A DNA stretch of 37,368 nt from Streptomyces zaomyceticus (lineage in GTDB: Bacteria > Actinomycetota > Actinomycetes > Streptomycetales > Streptomycetaceae). Below the pieces are notes generated by a model, which saw nothing but the letters and a program-made list of their open reading frames with translations, was not told the DNA's origin and did no database searches. Of the stretch, positions 11,023 through 18,721 are shown piece after piece (the first letter of the stretch is position 1; the number at the start of each line of letters is the position of its first letter). The stretch is from assembly GCF_014656215.1 (NCBI RefSeq), contig NZ_BNBZ01000049.1:1-37368 (forward strand). The letters run 5' to 3'. Made by a program: the position numbers and the translations under genes.

Positions 11023-11862
11023 GGACAGCCCGATCAACGCGCCGAAGGCACAGGACCGTTCACGACCCGCCTCACCTGGCAGCCTCCCGGCGGCGGCACG
11101 GCCGTCTGGGAATCCCGGCCCGCCCGGCGCCGAGGCCTCATCGCCGTCCGTCCACCCGGCGCGGCCCGCGCCCATGATGCCGGCGCCGACGAGACCGCCC
11201 TCGGCCGGATCCGCAGGCTGAACGCCGTGGCCGCCACCGCCTTCGTCATCGGCGGGGCACTCTTCGCGGCCGGCGCCACCGTGGCCCAATTCGGCTCCGG
11301 CGACGCCACCACCTGTGCCTCGATCTACTTCGCCGGCGGCCTGTTCTTCAACACCGGCGGCTACGTGTCCCTGCTCCAGGTCGTCAACGCCCCTCGGCAT
11401 GTGCCGGGAGGGGAAGGCGCCCTGGTCGCCCGAGGGTGGCGGTGGTGGAGCTATGAACCGATGCGGGTCGACTGGCTGAGCGCCTTCGTCCTGTTCGCCG
11501 GCACTCTGGTGTTCGCCGTCGACCTGCTCGATTCCTTCCTCCAGGGCCTGACCGTCCAGCAGGTCAACCGGCTGATCTGGGCACCCGATGTGATCGGCTG
11601 CGTACTGTTCCTGATCTCCGGCCACCTCGCGTTCGCCGAGATCTGCCACGGCCGGCCGTGCCTCCGGCAACGCGACCTCGGCTGGTGGATCGTCGCCGTG
11701 AACCAGCTGGGCTCCGCCCTCTTCATGGTCTCGGCACTCGCCGCGTACACCCGCCCCGCCACCGGCAGCCTGATCAACGCCGACATCGCCAACTGGGGCA
11801 CCCTCACGGGCGCCCTCTGCTTCTCCGCGGGCGGCATCCTCCAGCAGTACGAACGTCCCTGA
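11020..11862 (+). CDS. Six-helix integral membrane protein of unknown function
   Basis: 280-aa protein. About 60 hydrophilic residues are followed by six predicted membrane helices near 68-90, 97-122, 152-172, 188-208, 220-243 and 257-275. The helices are glycine-rich (FVIGGALFAAGATVAQF, FAGGLFFNTGGYVSLL), and the first pair looks faintly like the YrhK-type two-helix domain; I would not rely on that. Trp-rich loops (GWRWWSYEP, LGWWIVAVNQ) sit between helices. The start is a GTG without a ribosome-binding site but with a -10-like box six bases upstream. The neighbouring gene on the right is convergent. No function is assigned. Confidence 0.75.
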   Translation: MGQPDQRAEGTGPFTTRLTWQPPGGGTAVWESRPARRRGLIAVRPPGAARAHDAGADETALGRIRRLNAVAATAFVIGGALFAAGATVAQFGSGDATTCASIYFAGGLFFNTGGYVSLLQVVNAPRHVPGGEGALVARGWRWWSYEPMRVDWLSAFVLFAGTLVFAVDLLDSFLQGLTVQQVNRLIWAPDVIGCVLFLISGHLAFAEICHGRPCLRQRDLGWWIVAVNQLGSALFMVSALAAYTRPATGSLINADIANWGTLTGALCFSAGGILQQYERP

Positions 11863-11877
11863 TCGGACGTGCCACGC

Positions 11878-11892
11878 CCGCCACCGTGGCGG
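11878..11892. terminator. Short hairpin between convergent genes
   Basis: CCGCCAC-C-GTGGCGG inverted repeat lies between the ends of the membrane protein gene and the convergent histone-fold gene. It is small and may act on both strands. Confidence 0.35.
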
Positions 11893-11938
11893 CCACGAAA
11901 GCGGCTGCCGTCCAGGCCACGGCGGCTCGGGCAGCAGC

Positions 11939-12712
11939 TCACCGATCAGTGTGCCGTGTCGCCTCGTGCGCTTCGGTGAGAGCTCGCTGCCGGACGTCGC
12001 CGAACAACTGCATCGTGGTGGCGGCCAGGATGTCGTCCCTGCCGATGGTTCGGCTGTCCCCCGTACGCACGGAGGGGGCCCGGAAGGGAACCTTGGGGAC
12101 CGGGGGCAGGGCCGGTTCGCCCGGCATCACCAGGGTGACCGTACCGAAACGCTTGATTCCGCCCTCGCGGACGACCATGGCCGCGTCCCGGGCGAGGTCC
12201 GTCAGGAACACGCTCGCGATGCCGTCCAGGTCACGGACCATCGCAGGAACGGCCGTCACCCCCCGGCTCCGCAGCAGCTTCTTGATCCCGCCCTCGAACC
12301 TGTGGGCGCCGACCACCGCACTCGGTCTGCGCGATCTGCCGCGCTTGCGCGAAGGCACGACGACGCCCTCGGAGTCGTACCGGTCACCGGACCGGACACG
12401 AAACGTCGGACTGTGCTCGTACCACCCGCCCGCCACCTCGACCTCGACGTTCCGGTCGATCGCCGAGATGAGGTCCCCGGGAATCAGCTTCCTCCGGGCC
12501 TCCTCCGCCGCCGCCCTCCTCGCACCGTCGATGATCTCCGCCAGCACGGTCCGCGTCACCGACGCGGCAGCCCACGCGGCCGGCCGGGAGACGTGCATCG
12601 GGGTCACGTCCCTGAACACCACTTTGACGAGGGAAGGTTTGAACGACGGGAGATCCACGACCGTGGCGGTTCCGGGACCGCTGCGCTCGGGGCGTACGGG
12701 CTGTGCGGTCAT
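11939..12712 (-). CDS. Putative histone-fold doublet: H2A-like plus H4-like domains
   Basis: 257-aa protein whose two halves each read as a histone fold. First half: helix 1 near 25-37; helix 2 about 44-72, containing LAEIIDGARRAAAEEA; then RRKLIPGDLISAI (73-85), which aligns without gaps to the human H2A segment from AEILELAGNAAR to KTRIIPRHLQLAI. Second half: a basic linker with SRKRGRSRR (121-129), then GGIKKLLRSRGV (141-152) like H4 AIRRLARRGGV, then helix 2 (156-185) with VFLTDLARDA like H4 VFLENVIRDA, and RTIGRDDILAA (221-231) like H4 KTVTAMDVVYA. About 35 Pro-rich residues are inserted between the last two helices. A DNA-binding or compacting role is inference; a non-DNA role of the fold is possible. 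There is no signal peptide. The ATG at 12712 follows GGGAG. The gene lies 94 bases downstream of a lysR gene on the same strand. Confidence 0.68.
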   Translation of the reverse strand: MTAQPVRPERSGPGTATVVDLPSFKPSLVKVVFRDVTPMHVSRPAAWAAASVTRTVLAEIIDGARRAAAEEARRKLIPGDLISAIDRNVEVEVAGGWYEHSPTFRVRSGDRYDSEGVVVPSRKRGRSRRPSAVVGAHRFEGGIKKLLRSRGVTAVPAMVRDLDGIASVFLTDLARDAAMVVREGGIKRFGTVTLVMPGEPALPPVPKVPFRAPSVRTGDSRTIGRDDILAATTMQLFGDVRQRALTEAHEATRHTDR

Positions 12713-12806
12713 CGGAGGAAACGCTCCCTGCTGTCGGAGTCATCGGCGGACCGCACTTCATCACACGGACCGCTCTGCCCCCATCCTCCATCGAGGCGAC
12801 ACCCCG

Positions 12807-13721
12807 TCAAGAACTCGGTGTGACGCAGCGTGCTTCGAAGGCGGCGCGGACGAGGTCGAGCAGGAGGGGTCGAGCCCCGAAGAGAGGTGAGTCGCGGTGC
12901 AGGGCGAGGAGGTGCCTTCCGATCAGAGGGTCGCCCGTGAGTCTGCGCATGGCCACGCCCTCACGCGCCCGGGCCGACCCCTGGGCCAGAGCAACGCCGA
13001 CGCCCTGGGCGACCAGGTCGCAGAGGATGCTGAGATCTCCGATCCGGTGGGGTGACATCCGGGGCGCGAATCCGGCCGGAGCGCAGGCGTCGGCCAGAGC
13101 CCCGTAGTCGTCGCAGCCCAGGTCGTGCGGCGGGAGCAGCCAGGTCTCGTCGGCGAGGTCCGCGAGGTCGACACGGTCCTGCCGGGCGCGGGGGTGGCCC
13201 GCGGGAAGGATCACCACCACGGGCTCGAGTCCGATGACGTCGACGACGACCCCCTCGGGCGGAGTCACCCCGAAACCGTCCAGGTCGACCATGCATCCGG
13301 CGTCGACGGAACGGTCCTCGACTCCACTCATCGCGGCCCCCGTGGACGAGAACTGCACAAAGGTCACAGGATTGGTCACCGCGGCGGGCAGATGCAGCGT
13401 CAGGTGGCTCAGTATCGGCCCGGAACTGCCGCCGACCGTCACCGGCTCCGCACCGTCCACCGGGCTGAGCCGGTAGCTGCGAATCCGGTCGGCGCTGGCC
13501 ACCGCGGTCCGCGCGTGCGCGAGCACCAGTTCACCGGCCCGCGTGGGCGCGACGCCGCACGCCGAGCGCTCGAAGAGCGGTTGCCCGAACGACGCCTCGA
13601 TCCGCCGCAGTTGGGTGGTCATGGCCGGCTGGGACAGAAACAGGGCGGCGGCTGCCCTGGTCAGGCTGCCCGCTTCGGAGATCGCCAGCAGAATGCGGAG
13701 ATGCCGCAGTTCCAGGTCCAT
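12807..13721 (-). CDS. LysR family transcriptional regulator
   Basis: 304-aa LysR-type regulator. The N-terminal helix-turn-helix (residues 3-62) shows LRHLRILLAISEAGSLTRAA, LSQPAMTTQLRRIEASFG and PTRAGELVL. The effector domain includes VVVILPAGHPRA and a C-terminal lobe with LVAQGVGVALAQG. The next gene in the direction of transcription is the histone-fold gene, 94 bases on, so co-transcription is possible. The other side is the 3' end of the protease gene, so there is no classic divergent target. The effector is unknown. Confidence 0.9.
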   Translation of the reverse strand: MDLELRHLRILLAISEAGSLTRAAAALFLSQPAMTTQLRRIEASFGQPLFERSACGVAPTRAGELVLAHARTAVASADRIRSYRLSPVDGAEPVTVGGSSGPILSHLTLHLPAAVTNPVTFVQFSSTGAAMSGVEDRSVDAGCMVDLDGFGVTPPEGVVVDVIGLEPVVVILPAGHPRARQDRVDLADLADETWLLPPHDLGCDDYGALADACAPAGFAPRMSPHRIGDLSILCDLVAQGVGVALAQGSARAREGVAMRRLTGDPLIGRHLLALHRDSPLFGARPLLLDLVRAAFEARCVTPSS

Positions 13722-13771
13722 GGCTGATTGAGGCTAGTTCACACGCGATGTCATGTCCATGAGCAAGGTGT

Positions 13772-13825
13772 GAGAGGGGGCGGACCGCGCGGGGCGGGCA
13801 GGCATTCGACGGACCGCCCCCTCTC
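13772..13825 (-). terminator. Terminator of the protease gene
   Basis: 12-bp perfect inverted repeat (GAGAGGGGGCGG / CCGCCCCCTCTC) around a 30-base loop that can pair further, starting 10 bases past the protease stop. Confidence 0.65.
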
Positions 13826-13835
13826 GGCTCCGTGG

Positions 13836-14618
13836 CTACAGTGCGCCGGTGTACTCCTGGATCCAGGACCGCCAGGCGGCCAGGTCCGTGTAGACGGCGC
13901 CACCGACACCGCAGGTGTCGCTGCCGCTGCCGCTGCGGCTGGTGGCACCGGCCAGTTCGAGGCGGCCGTTTCGGTTGACCAGGGCCGGACCGCCGGAGTC
14001 GCCGTAGCAGGCGGTGTGGGAGGTGGTGCCGGCGATGCACAGCTCGCGACTGTTCACCATGCCGGAGCAGGAGCTGTCGGGCAGCACCTTGGTGTCCAGC
14101 TGCTTCAGGTAGCGGGGCGCCGAGGAGGAGCACCCGCGCTGCGGGCAGGTCTGCCCCCAGCCGAGCAGCCGGGTGGCGGAGTTGTCGGCGGGAGTGGTGG
14201 CGGTGATCGGAACGGGCGCCTGTGAGACCTGGCTGCTGAGGCGGAGCAGTGCTATGTCCTGACCGGCCATGCTCTGGCTGGTGGACGGGCGGACGATCTG
14301 GGAGACGCCGACCAGAGTGCCCCCGCTGAGATGGTCGTTGGAGCCTATCCGCACGCGCAGGGAGGAGGCCGGGAGTGCGCCGTTGCCGTACGTACAGTGC
14401 AGGGCCGTGACCATCCAGCCCGAGGAGATGAGCGAGGCGCCGCAGTAGTGGCCGCCGCCGTTGACCTGGATGGAGCCCATGAACGAGTAGGTGGAGGTGG
14501 CCTGTTCACCGCCGACGATGGGTTTCGGGGCGGCGGCCGCGGTACTGGCGAAGGCCGGGGCGGCGACGGCCACACCCAGGGCGATGCCCGCGGCGGTCAA
14601 GGAGCGAGGCAGGAGCAT
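13836..14618 (-). CDS. Secreted chymotrypsin-fold (S1) serine protease
   Basis: 260-aa secreted serine protease. The signal peptide (1-29, ending ASTAAAA) is followed by a very short propeptide and a mature N terminus IVGG at 34-37, as in Streptomyces griseus trypsin. The catalytic triad is H74 (TALHC), D121 (QDIALL) and S208 (GDSGGP), with cysteines placed for three disulfides. Counting back from S208, the residue at the chymotrypsin-189 position is T202, not Asp, so trypsin-like Lys/Arg specificity is doubtful. The ATG at 14618 has GAAGGA seven bases upstream; an upstream extension of the frame has no matching signal. It is divergent from the excalibur-domain gene and ends at a hairpin. Confidence 0.92.
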   Translation of the reverse strand: MLLPRSLTAAGIALGVAVAAPAFASTAAAAPKPIVGGEQATSTYSFMGSIQVNGGGHYCGASLISSGWMVTALHCTYGNGALPASSLRVRIGSNDHLSGGTLVGVSQIVRPSTSQSMAGQDIALLRLSSQVSQAPVPITATTPADNSATRLLGWGQTCPQRGCSSSAPRYLKQLDTKVLPDSSCSGMVNSRELCIAGTTSHTACYGDSGGPALVNRNGRLELAGATSRSGSGSDTCGVGGAVYTDLAAWRSWIQEYTGAL

Positions 14619-14928
14619 GGGAGATCCTTCGTGAGGACGACGTGGGAGGTGCGGCGGAGACGGGCCGATTCCTGCTCGTGGTATCGGTTGTTCGTGGCCC
14701 GTCAACCTGCCGTCCACAGGAGTATGTGAGGCGGTGGTAGCGGTCCACCAATGCCAGCGGCCCATAACGTCCTGGAGTACCAGGGGGTAGGCCCGGGCCT
14801 CGGAGACCGGGTGGAAGAAGGCCTCCGACTCGCACGGGGCGGTTCTCATTCGGCCTAGCGTCACGCGCTCCGGGCACGGACCGCTCATAGCGTGGGATGA
14901 CGCTTACACGGCATCCAGGAGGACCCCG
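14619..14928. promoter_or_regulatory. Divergent promoter region, protease / excalibur protein
   Basis: 310 bases between divergent starts, so promoters in both directions must be here. I could not settle on clear -35/-10 pairs. Possible -10-like TAGCGT lies near 14888 on the plus strand. No reading frame is convincing. Confidence 0.4.
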
Positions 14929-15420
14929 ATGAGCAGTCGCAGCGTGGTAGCCGGCATAGCCCTGGCCATCGCCTCGGTCGCCCCGATGTCCGGCGTCGCT
15001 CACGCCCAGGATCTCGACTGCCGGGACTTCCGCTTCCAGGAGGACGCCCAGGCGGAGTTCGACCGGACCCCGGGCGACCCGAACCGGCTCGACGAAGATC
15101 AGGGACCGGACGACGGCATCGCCTGCGAAGCGCTGCCCAGGCGCGCCGGCACAGGCGCTGTGCCGCCGGTGAGCCCGAGCGCCCCCACCGTCGCGCCGGT
15201 GAGCCCGAGCGCACCTACCGTCGCGCCGGTGAATCCGAGTGCCAGTGCCGTTCAGCCGGCCCCCGTCGTCCCGAGCCGTGGTACCCGGGCGGGCATCGGT
15301 GGAGCATCCGGCCCGTCCGGTCTCAGCGTGGGCATGGGCCTCGCCCTGGCCGTCGGAGCCACCGTGGCGGGCGGCTACCTCACCGCACGGCGCCTCACTC
15401 GCAGGTTCGAACGGCCCTGA
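14929..15420 (+). CDS. Secreted/anchored excalibur calcium-binding domain protein
   Basis: 163-aa protein. The signal peptide (1-26, ending GVAHA) is followed by an excalibur domain at about 28-70 with DLDCRDF, FDRTPGDPNRLDEDQ and DDGIACE. The DxDxDG-like acidic loop and paired cysteines are the family mark and suggest calcium binding outside the cell. Next is a Pro/Ser/Ala stalk made of three decapeptide repeats (PVSPSAPTVA type), then a hydrophobic helix (about 132-153) and a basic C-terminal tail (RRLTRRFERP). This implies a membrane anchor with the domain displayed on a stalk. AGGAGG precedes the ATG at ideal spacing. Confidence 0.88.
   Translation: MSSRSVVAGIALAIASVAPMSGVAHAQDLDCRDFRFQEDAQAEFDRTPGDPNRLDEDQGPDDGIACEALPRRAGTGAVPPVSPSAPTVAPVSPSAPTVAPVNPSASAVQPAPVVPSRGTRAGIGGASGPSGLSVGMGLALAVGATVAGGYLTARRLTRRFERP
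15166..15255 (+). repeat. Three tandem 30-bp coding repeats (stalk)
   Basis: Direct repeats beginning CCGGTGAGCCCGAGCGC at 15166, 15196 and 15226; the third is diverged. They encode the decapeptide stalk of the excalibur protein and could change copy number by slippage. Confidence 0.85.
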
Positions 15421-15502
15421 AATCTGCGGCGGCGCGGCCTCGCACCTCTCCAACCAGCGGGTTCTCGGCCGGCCCCGCGGAGGCGCCATCGGGCCTTCGG
15501 CG

Positions 15503-15518
15503 TAAAATGATCCGAATG
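15503..15518 (+). promoter_or_regulatory. Candidate leaderless promoter
   Basis: TAAAAT (15503-15508), a very good -10 hexamer, lies seven bases before the ATG at 15516. There is no ribosome-binding site, so a leaderless transcript starting at or near the ATG is likely. This favours 15516 over the ATG at 15507, which overlaps the -10 box. Confidence 0.5.
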
Positions 15519-15788
15519 AGCCCACTCCGATACGAGCTGGTGTTCTCCGACGACACGGGTTCGCCCCAGGACGTCGTGATCGTCGAGCGCAGCTCTTCCA
15601 AGGGGCCCGGTGGCCATCCGGTCTACGCCGACCCCACTGGCATCATCCGGGCGGAGATCAGCGACCTGGACGAGGTGCGCATCCTCGCCTCGGGCGGGCA
15701 CCAGGATCCGACCCAGCAGGTCCTGGCCCGCCGTCTCACCGACGACGATCCGAAAGATCCCGCCGACCCCACCGCCTCCGCGGCCTGA
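15516..15788 (+). CDS. Small DUF6296-like protein
   Basis: 90-aa soluble protein beginning MSPLRYELVF, with VVIVERSSSKGPGGHPVYADP, GIIRAEISDLDEVR and LASGGHQ. From memory it resembles DUF6296, a family of small actinomycete proteins with RYELVF near the start and a GHPVYAD segment; no function is known. The C terminus is acidic and low-complexity. The start is chosen from the -10 box immediately upstream. It is convergent with the SGNH lipase gene. Confidence 0.6.
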   Translation: MSPLRYELVFSDDTGSPQDVVIVERSSSKGPGGHPVYADPTGIIRAEISDLDEVRILASGGHQDPTQQVLARRLTDDDPKDPADPTASAA

Positions 15789-15940
15789 CCGGCTTCCCGG
15801 CCTCCCCCTTGCGCCGGTTGCTCGATCCGACAACTCGATCTGCTTTCACAGGCGTTCATGTGCCGAGCGCGGCTCAACGGCGAGGACCGGACCGAGCCGC
15901 GAGCGGCCGATCCGGTCCCTTCGTACGGTGTGGGTGTCGC

Positions 15941-15993
15941 AGGTGCGGGCTCTCGCCCGCACCTCGGTCCGACCGCCGGCACCGCCGCCGGTC
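15941..15993. terminator. Double hairpin between convergent genes
   Basis: A perfect 10-bp stem (AGGTGCGGGC-TCTC-GCCCGCACCT, 15941-15964) is followed by a second stem with one mismatch (GACCGCCGGC / GCCGCCGGTC, 15971-15993). Lying between convergent genes, it can serve both, mainly the lipase gene whose stop is 18 bases away. Confidence 0.75.
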
Positions 15994-16010
15994 GGCAGCT
16001 GCGGTGGGGG

Positions 16011-16805
16011 TCAGACAGCCGAACGGAAGGCAGGCAGGTATCCGCCCGACTGCCCGGCGGCCTTGGGGTGGTAGGAGTTGTACACCGGTACGGACAGGCT
16101 GTGCAGCCAGGAGTCCCCGGAGCAGATCTCGTGGCCCGTGAACTCGTCGACGACGCTGGAGAAGGCGAAGCCCGCGTTGGCCGCCTGCTTCGCCAGAACG
16201 CCGTTGAGGGTGTCGGAACCCCGGTTGATGGCCGCTCGCTCGGTCTCGCTGAGTCCGGCGATACAGCTTCCGGACAGCTGGTAGAACCGGGGGTACCCGA
16301 GAACCACCACGCGCGCCTGGGGTGCGCGGCTGCGGATGTCCCCGTAGAGAGCGGAGAGGCCGCCGGGCAGCGTGCCGTTCATCTTCACGACGGCGGCGTT
16401 CACGGCCGCGACGCAGGTGGCCTCGCTGTTCAGCACGCAGGTCTGCATGATGTCCGCGAAGCCGACGTCGTTGCCTCCCGCCGTGACGCTGACGAGGGTC
16501 GTGGACGAGTTGAGAGGGCCGAGCTGGCCGCTGCGGACGGACCCGGTGGTCGCACCGGAGCATGCGGTGAAGGAGAACGAGGAGGGGGAGTTGGCGGCTG
16601 CCCACAGGCGGGGGTACGCGTTGGCGCTGCGCCGGCAGTCACCGCTGTCCGAGAGGTAGCTCCCGGCGCCCACGCCGGAGGAGTACGAGTCTCCGAGGGC
16701 GACGTAGCGATGGCCGGCGGCGGTGGCCGGCTGAGCGACACCGAGGGCCGCGGCGGCCATCGCGAGTGCCGTTGACGCGGACAGCACGAATCTTCGCCAG
16801 AGCAT
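16011..16805 (-). CDS. Secreted SGNH-family esterase/lipase
   Basis: 264-aa extracellular hydrolase of the SGNH/GDSL type. The signal peptide (1-30, ending QPATAA) is followed by block I GDSYSSG with nucleophile S40, block III GGND (N112) and the C-terminal SYHP with H246. Cysteines at 56, 82, 123, 131, 181 and 228 can form three disulfides, as in the small Streptomyces GDSL lipases and esterases. Substrate is probably fatty-acid or aryl esters. The ATG at 16805 has GAGG nine bases upstream and starts the signal peptide. A second in-frame ATG at 16922 also has a good GGAGAAAG and would add 39 residues before the signal; I consider it less likely. Confidence 0.9.
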   Translation of the reverse strand: MLWRRFVLSASTALAMAAAALGVAQPATAAGHRYVALGDSYSSGVGAGSYLSDSGDCRRSANAYPRLWAAANSPSSFSFTACSGATTGSVRSGQLGPLNSSTTLVSVTAGGNDVGFADIMQTCVLNSEATCVAAVNAAVVKMNGTLPGGLSALYGDIRSRAPQARVVVLGYPRFYQLSGSCIAGLSETERAAINRGSDTLNGVLAKQAANAGFAFSSVVDEFTGHEICSGDSWLHSLSVPVYNSYHPKAAGQSGGYLPAFRSAV

Positions 16806-17157
16806 GGCGATCAGCCTCAAATCCGGAGTGTGGGAGGTGAGTTGGTTGAACGCGACACTTCTAGCAGGGGGCGCGTACCGGCGGGTAGCCCCCGGTACGG
16901 ATGTCTTCCGCTGGGGAGTCATGATTCTTTCTCCGCGCGTAGACTCGTCCTGATTTGGCCGGGGGCACGTGGCCCGGGCGCGCGGGGATCTCGGCGGGCC
17001 GGGGCCGGTTCAGCCCTACGGAGCCGAACGGGGCCCGGTTCGGCCCTACGGAGCCGACGCCCTTCGCGGTGAGCGTCAGCAGGACAGGTGACACGGCCGC
17101 ACCCGGGGCGTCGCCGCCTCCGGGTGCGTCTCGCCCCGTGCGCGTCCCCCGCGCGAA
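16806..17157. other. Intergenic region upstream of the lipase gene
   Basis: About 350 bases. It holds the lipase promoter, a short well-translated-looking start at 16922 (see lipase) and a pair of direct repeats at 17005-17057. No independent gene is supported. Confidence 0.45.
17005..17057. repeat. Two direct repeats, 22 of 23 bases identical, 30-bp period
   Basis: CCGGTTC(A/G)GCCCTACGGAGC... at 17005-17027 and 17035-17057. Each copy contains an inverted repeat (TTCGGC / GCCGA-type). They lie 200-250 bases upstream of the lipase start and could be protein-binding sites; nothing else explains them. Confidence 0.6.
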
Positions 17158-17188
17158 ACGGGGGCGCCGCGGCGCGCGTCGCCCCCGT
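17158..17188 (-). terminator. Terminator of the carbonic anhydrase/SulP operon
   Basis: Perfect 9-bp inverted repeat ACGGGGGCG / CGCCCCCGT with a 13-base GC-rich loop, beginning 14 bases after the SulP stop. Confidence 0.7.
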
Positions 17189-17201
17189 CCTTCCTCCGGA
17201 T

Positions 17202-18707
17202 TCAGTTCGGGGTGCTCACCGAGCCTGCGGCGGCGCCCTCGTGGCGGTCCGGGGCCGTGCCTGGGCGGACGGCCTCGTCGACGGCGCCGCTGTGGCGTTC
17301 GGCCCAGGTCTCGAGGGCCGCCCGGCAGGCGTGGTCGAGGTGGTGGACACCGGTGAGGTCCAGGACCACCCGGCGGTCGCCGGGCAGGGCTTCCAGGCTG
17401 TCGAGTATCTGGGGCAGCCGCAGGAAGGTGATCGTCCCCTGGAGCCGTACGCGGACCGCGTCGCGCCCGTCGTCGCTGTGCTCGATCCGCAGGTGCGAGG
17501 CCTCCCAGGCGGCCTTCGCGACCGACAGCACGAGACCGATCAGGACACCCTCGAACATGCCGACCACGACGATCGCCGTCGCCGTCGCCACGAGGACGAG
17601 GGCCTCACCCCGGTGACGGCGCCAGAGCGTCAGGACACTCTTGAACGGGATGAGCTTCCAGCCCGCGTGGACGAGGATCCCGGCCAGCGCGGCCAGCGGG
17701 ATGTACGCGAGGACGGCGGGCAGCAGGGCGACGAAGAGCAGCAGCCAGACACCGTGAAGGACCCGGGACGCCTTCGTCCGGGCGCCGGCCTCGACGTTGG
17801 CCGAGCTGCGCACGATCACCGCGGTGAGCGGCAGGGCCCCGAGCAGGCCGCACAGGGCGTTGCCCGTGCCCTGTGCGAGGAGTTCCCTGTCGTAGTCCGT
17901 GCGCGGTCCCGAGTGAAGCCGGTCGACCGCCGCGGCGCTGAACAGCGACTCGGCGGAGGCGATCAGGGCGAACGCGAGGACCGTGCCGAGGAGGGCCGGG
18001 TCGGCGAGGGACGAGAGGGCGTCGGCTCCCGGGAGGTGGACGGCCTCCAGCACGCCGCTCACCCGCACCGTCTCCACCGGAAGGTCGAACACGGCGGTCG
18101 CGAGGGCGGCCAGCAGGACCGCCACCAGGGCGCCGGGCACCGCCCGGGCCCTGCGCGGCATCCGTCGCCAGCCGACGACGAGGAGGATGGTGCCGGCCCC
18201 GAGGGCGAGCGACACCAGGGCCGTACGGCTGCCCAGGGCCTCGACCAGGGCTCCCGGCAGACCGGTGAGCTTGTCGAGACCGGAGTCCGGGGCGGTACTG
18301 CCCGCCGCGGTGTAGACCTGCCCGGCGATGATGACCAGGCCGATGCCCGCGAGCATGCCCTCGACGACGGACAGGGAGATCGCGCGGAACCAGCGGCCCC
18401 AGCGGAGAAGTCCCATGGCGATCTGCAGCAGGCCGGCCGCCAGGACGATGACTCCGAGGGCGGGAAGGCCGAAGGCGCGGACCGCTTCGAGGACGAGCAC
18501 GGTGAGGCCGGCGGCCGGGCCGGAGACCTGGAGGCTGCTGCCTCGCATCAGGCCGGTGACGATGCCGCCGACGATGCCGGTGATGAGGCCCAGTTCGGCG
18601 GGGACACCGGAGGCGACGGCGACGCCGATGCAGAGCGGGAGGGCGACGAGGAAGACGACGAGCGAGGCGGCGAAGTCCTGCCGCAGGAAAGGGAGATTGC
18701 GCGGCAT
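17202..18707 (-). CDS. SulP family anion transporter with STAS domain
   Basis: 501-aa inner-membrane permease of the SulP/SLC26 family. About 10-12 hydrophobic helices span residues 10-410, starting with DFAASLVVFLVALPLCIGVAVASG, and include the family segment GPAAGLTV and the ESLFSAAAVDRL stretch. A C-terminal STAS domain (about 415-485) carries LRLPQILDSLEALPGDRRVVLDLTGV in part. Substrate is an anion. Sulfate is classical, but linkage to a beta-carbonic anhydrase 14 bases upstream argues for bicarbonate, a pairing seen in several bacteria, sometimes as a fusion. GAGGAGG precedes the ATG at 18707 and overlaps the end of the carbonic anhydrase gene. Confidence 0.9.
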   Translation of the reverse strand: MPRNLPFLRQDFAASLVVFLVALPLCIGVAVASGVPAELGLITGIVGGIVTGLMRGSSLQVSGPAAGLTVLVLEAVRAFGLPALGVIVLAAGLLQIAMGLLRWGRWFRAISLSVVEGMLAGIGLVIIAGQVYTAAGSTAPDSGLDKLTGLPGALVEALGSRTALVSLALGAGTILLVVGWRRMPRRARAVPGALVAVLLAALATAVFDLPVETVRVSGVLEAVHLPGADALSSLADPALLGTVLAFALIASAESLFSAAAVDRLHSGPRTDYDRELLAQGTGNALCGLLGALPLTAVIVRSSANVEAGARTKASRVLHGVWLLLFVALLPAVLAYIPLAALAGILVHAGWKLIPFKSVLTLWRRHRGEALVLVATATAIVVVGMFEGVLIGLVLSVAKAAWEASHLRIEHSDDGRDAVRVRLQGTITFLRLPQILDSLEALPGDRRVVLDLTGVHHLDHACRAALETWAERHSGAVDEAVRPGTAPDRHEGAAAGSVSTPN

Positions 18708-18721
18708 CCGGACGTTCCTCC

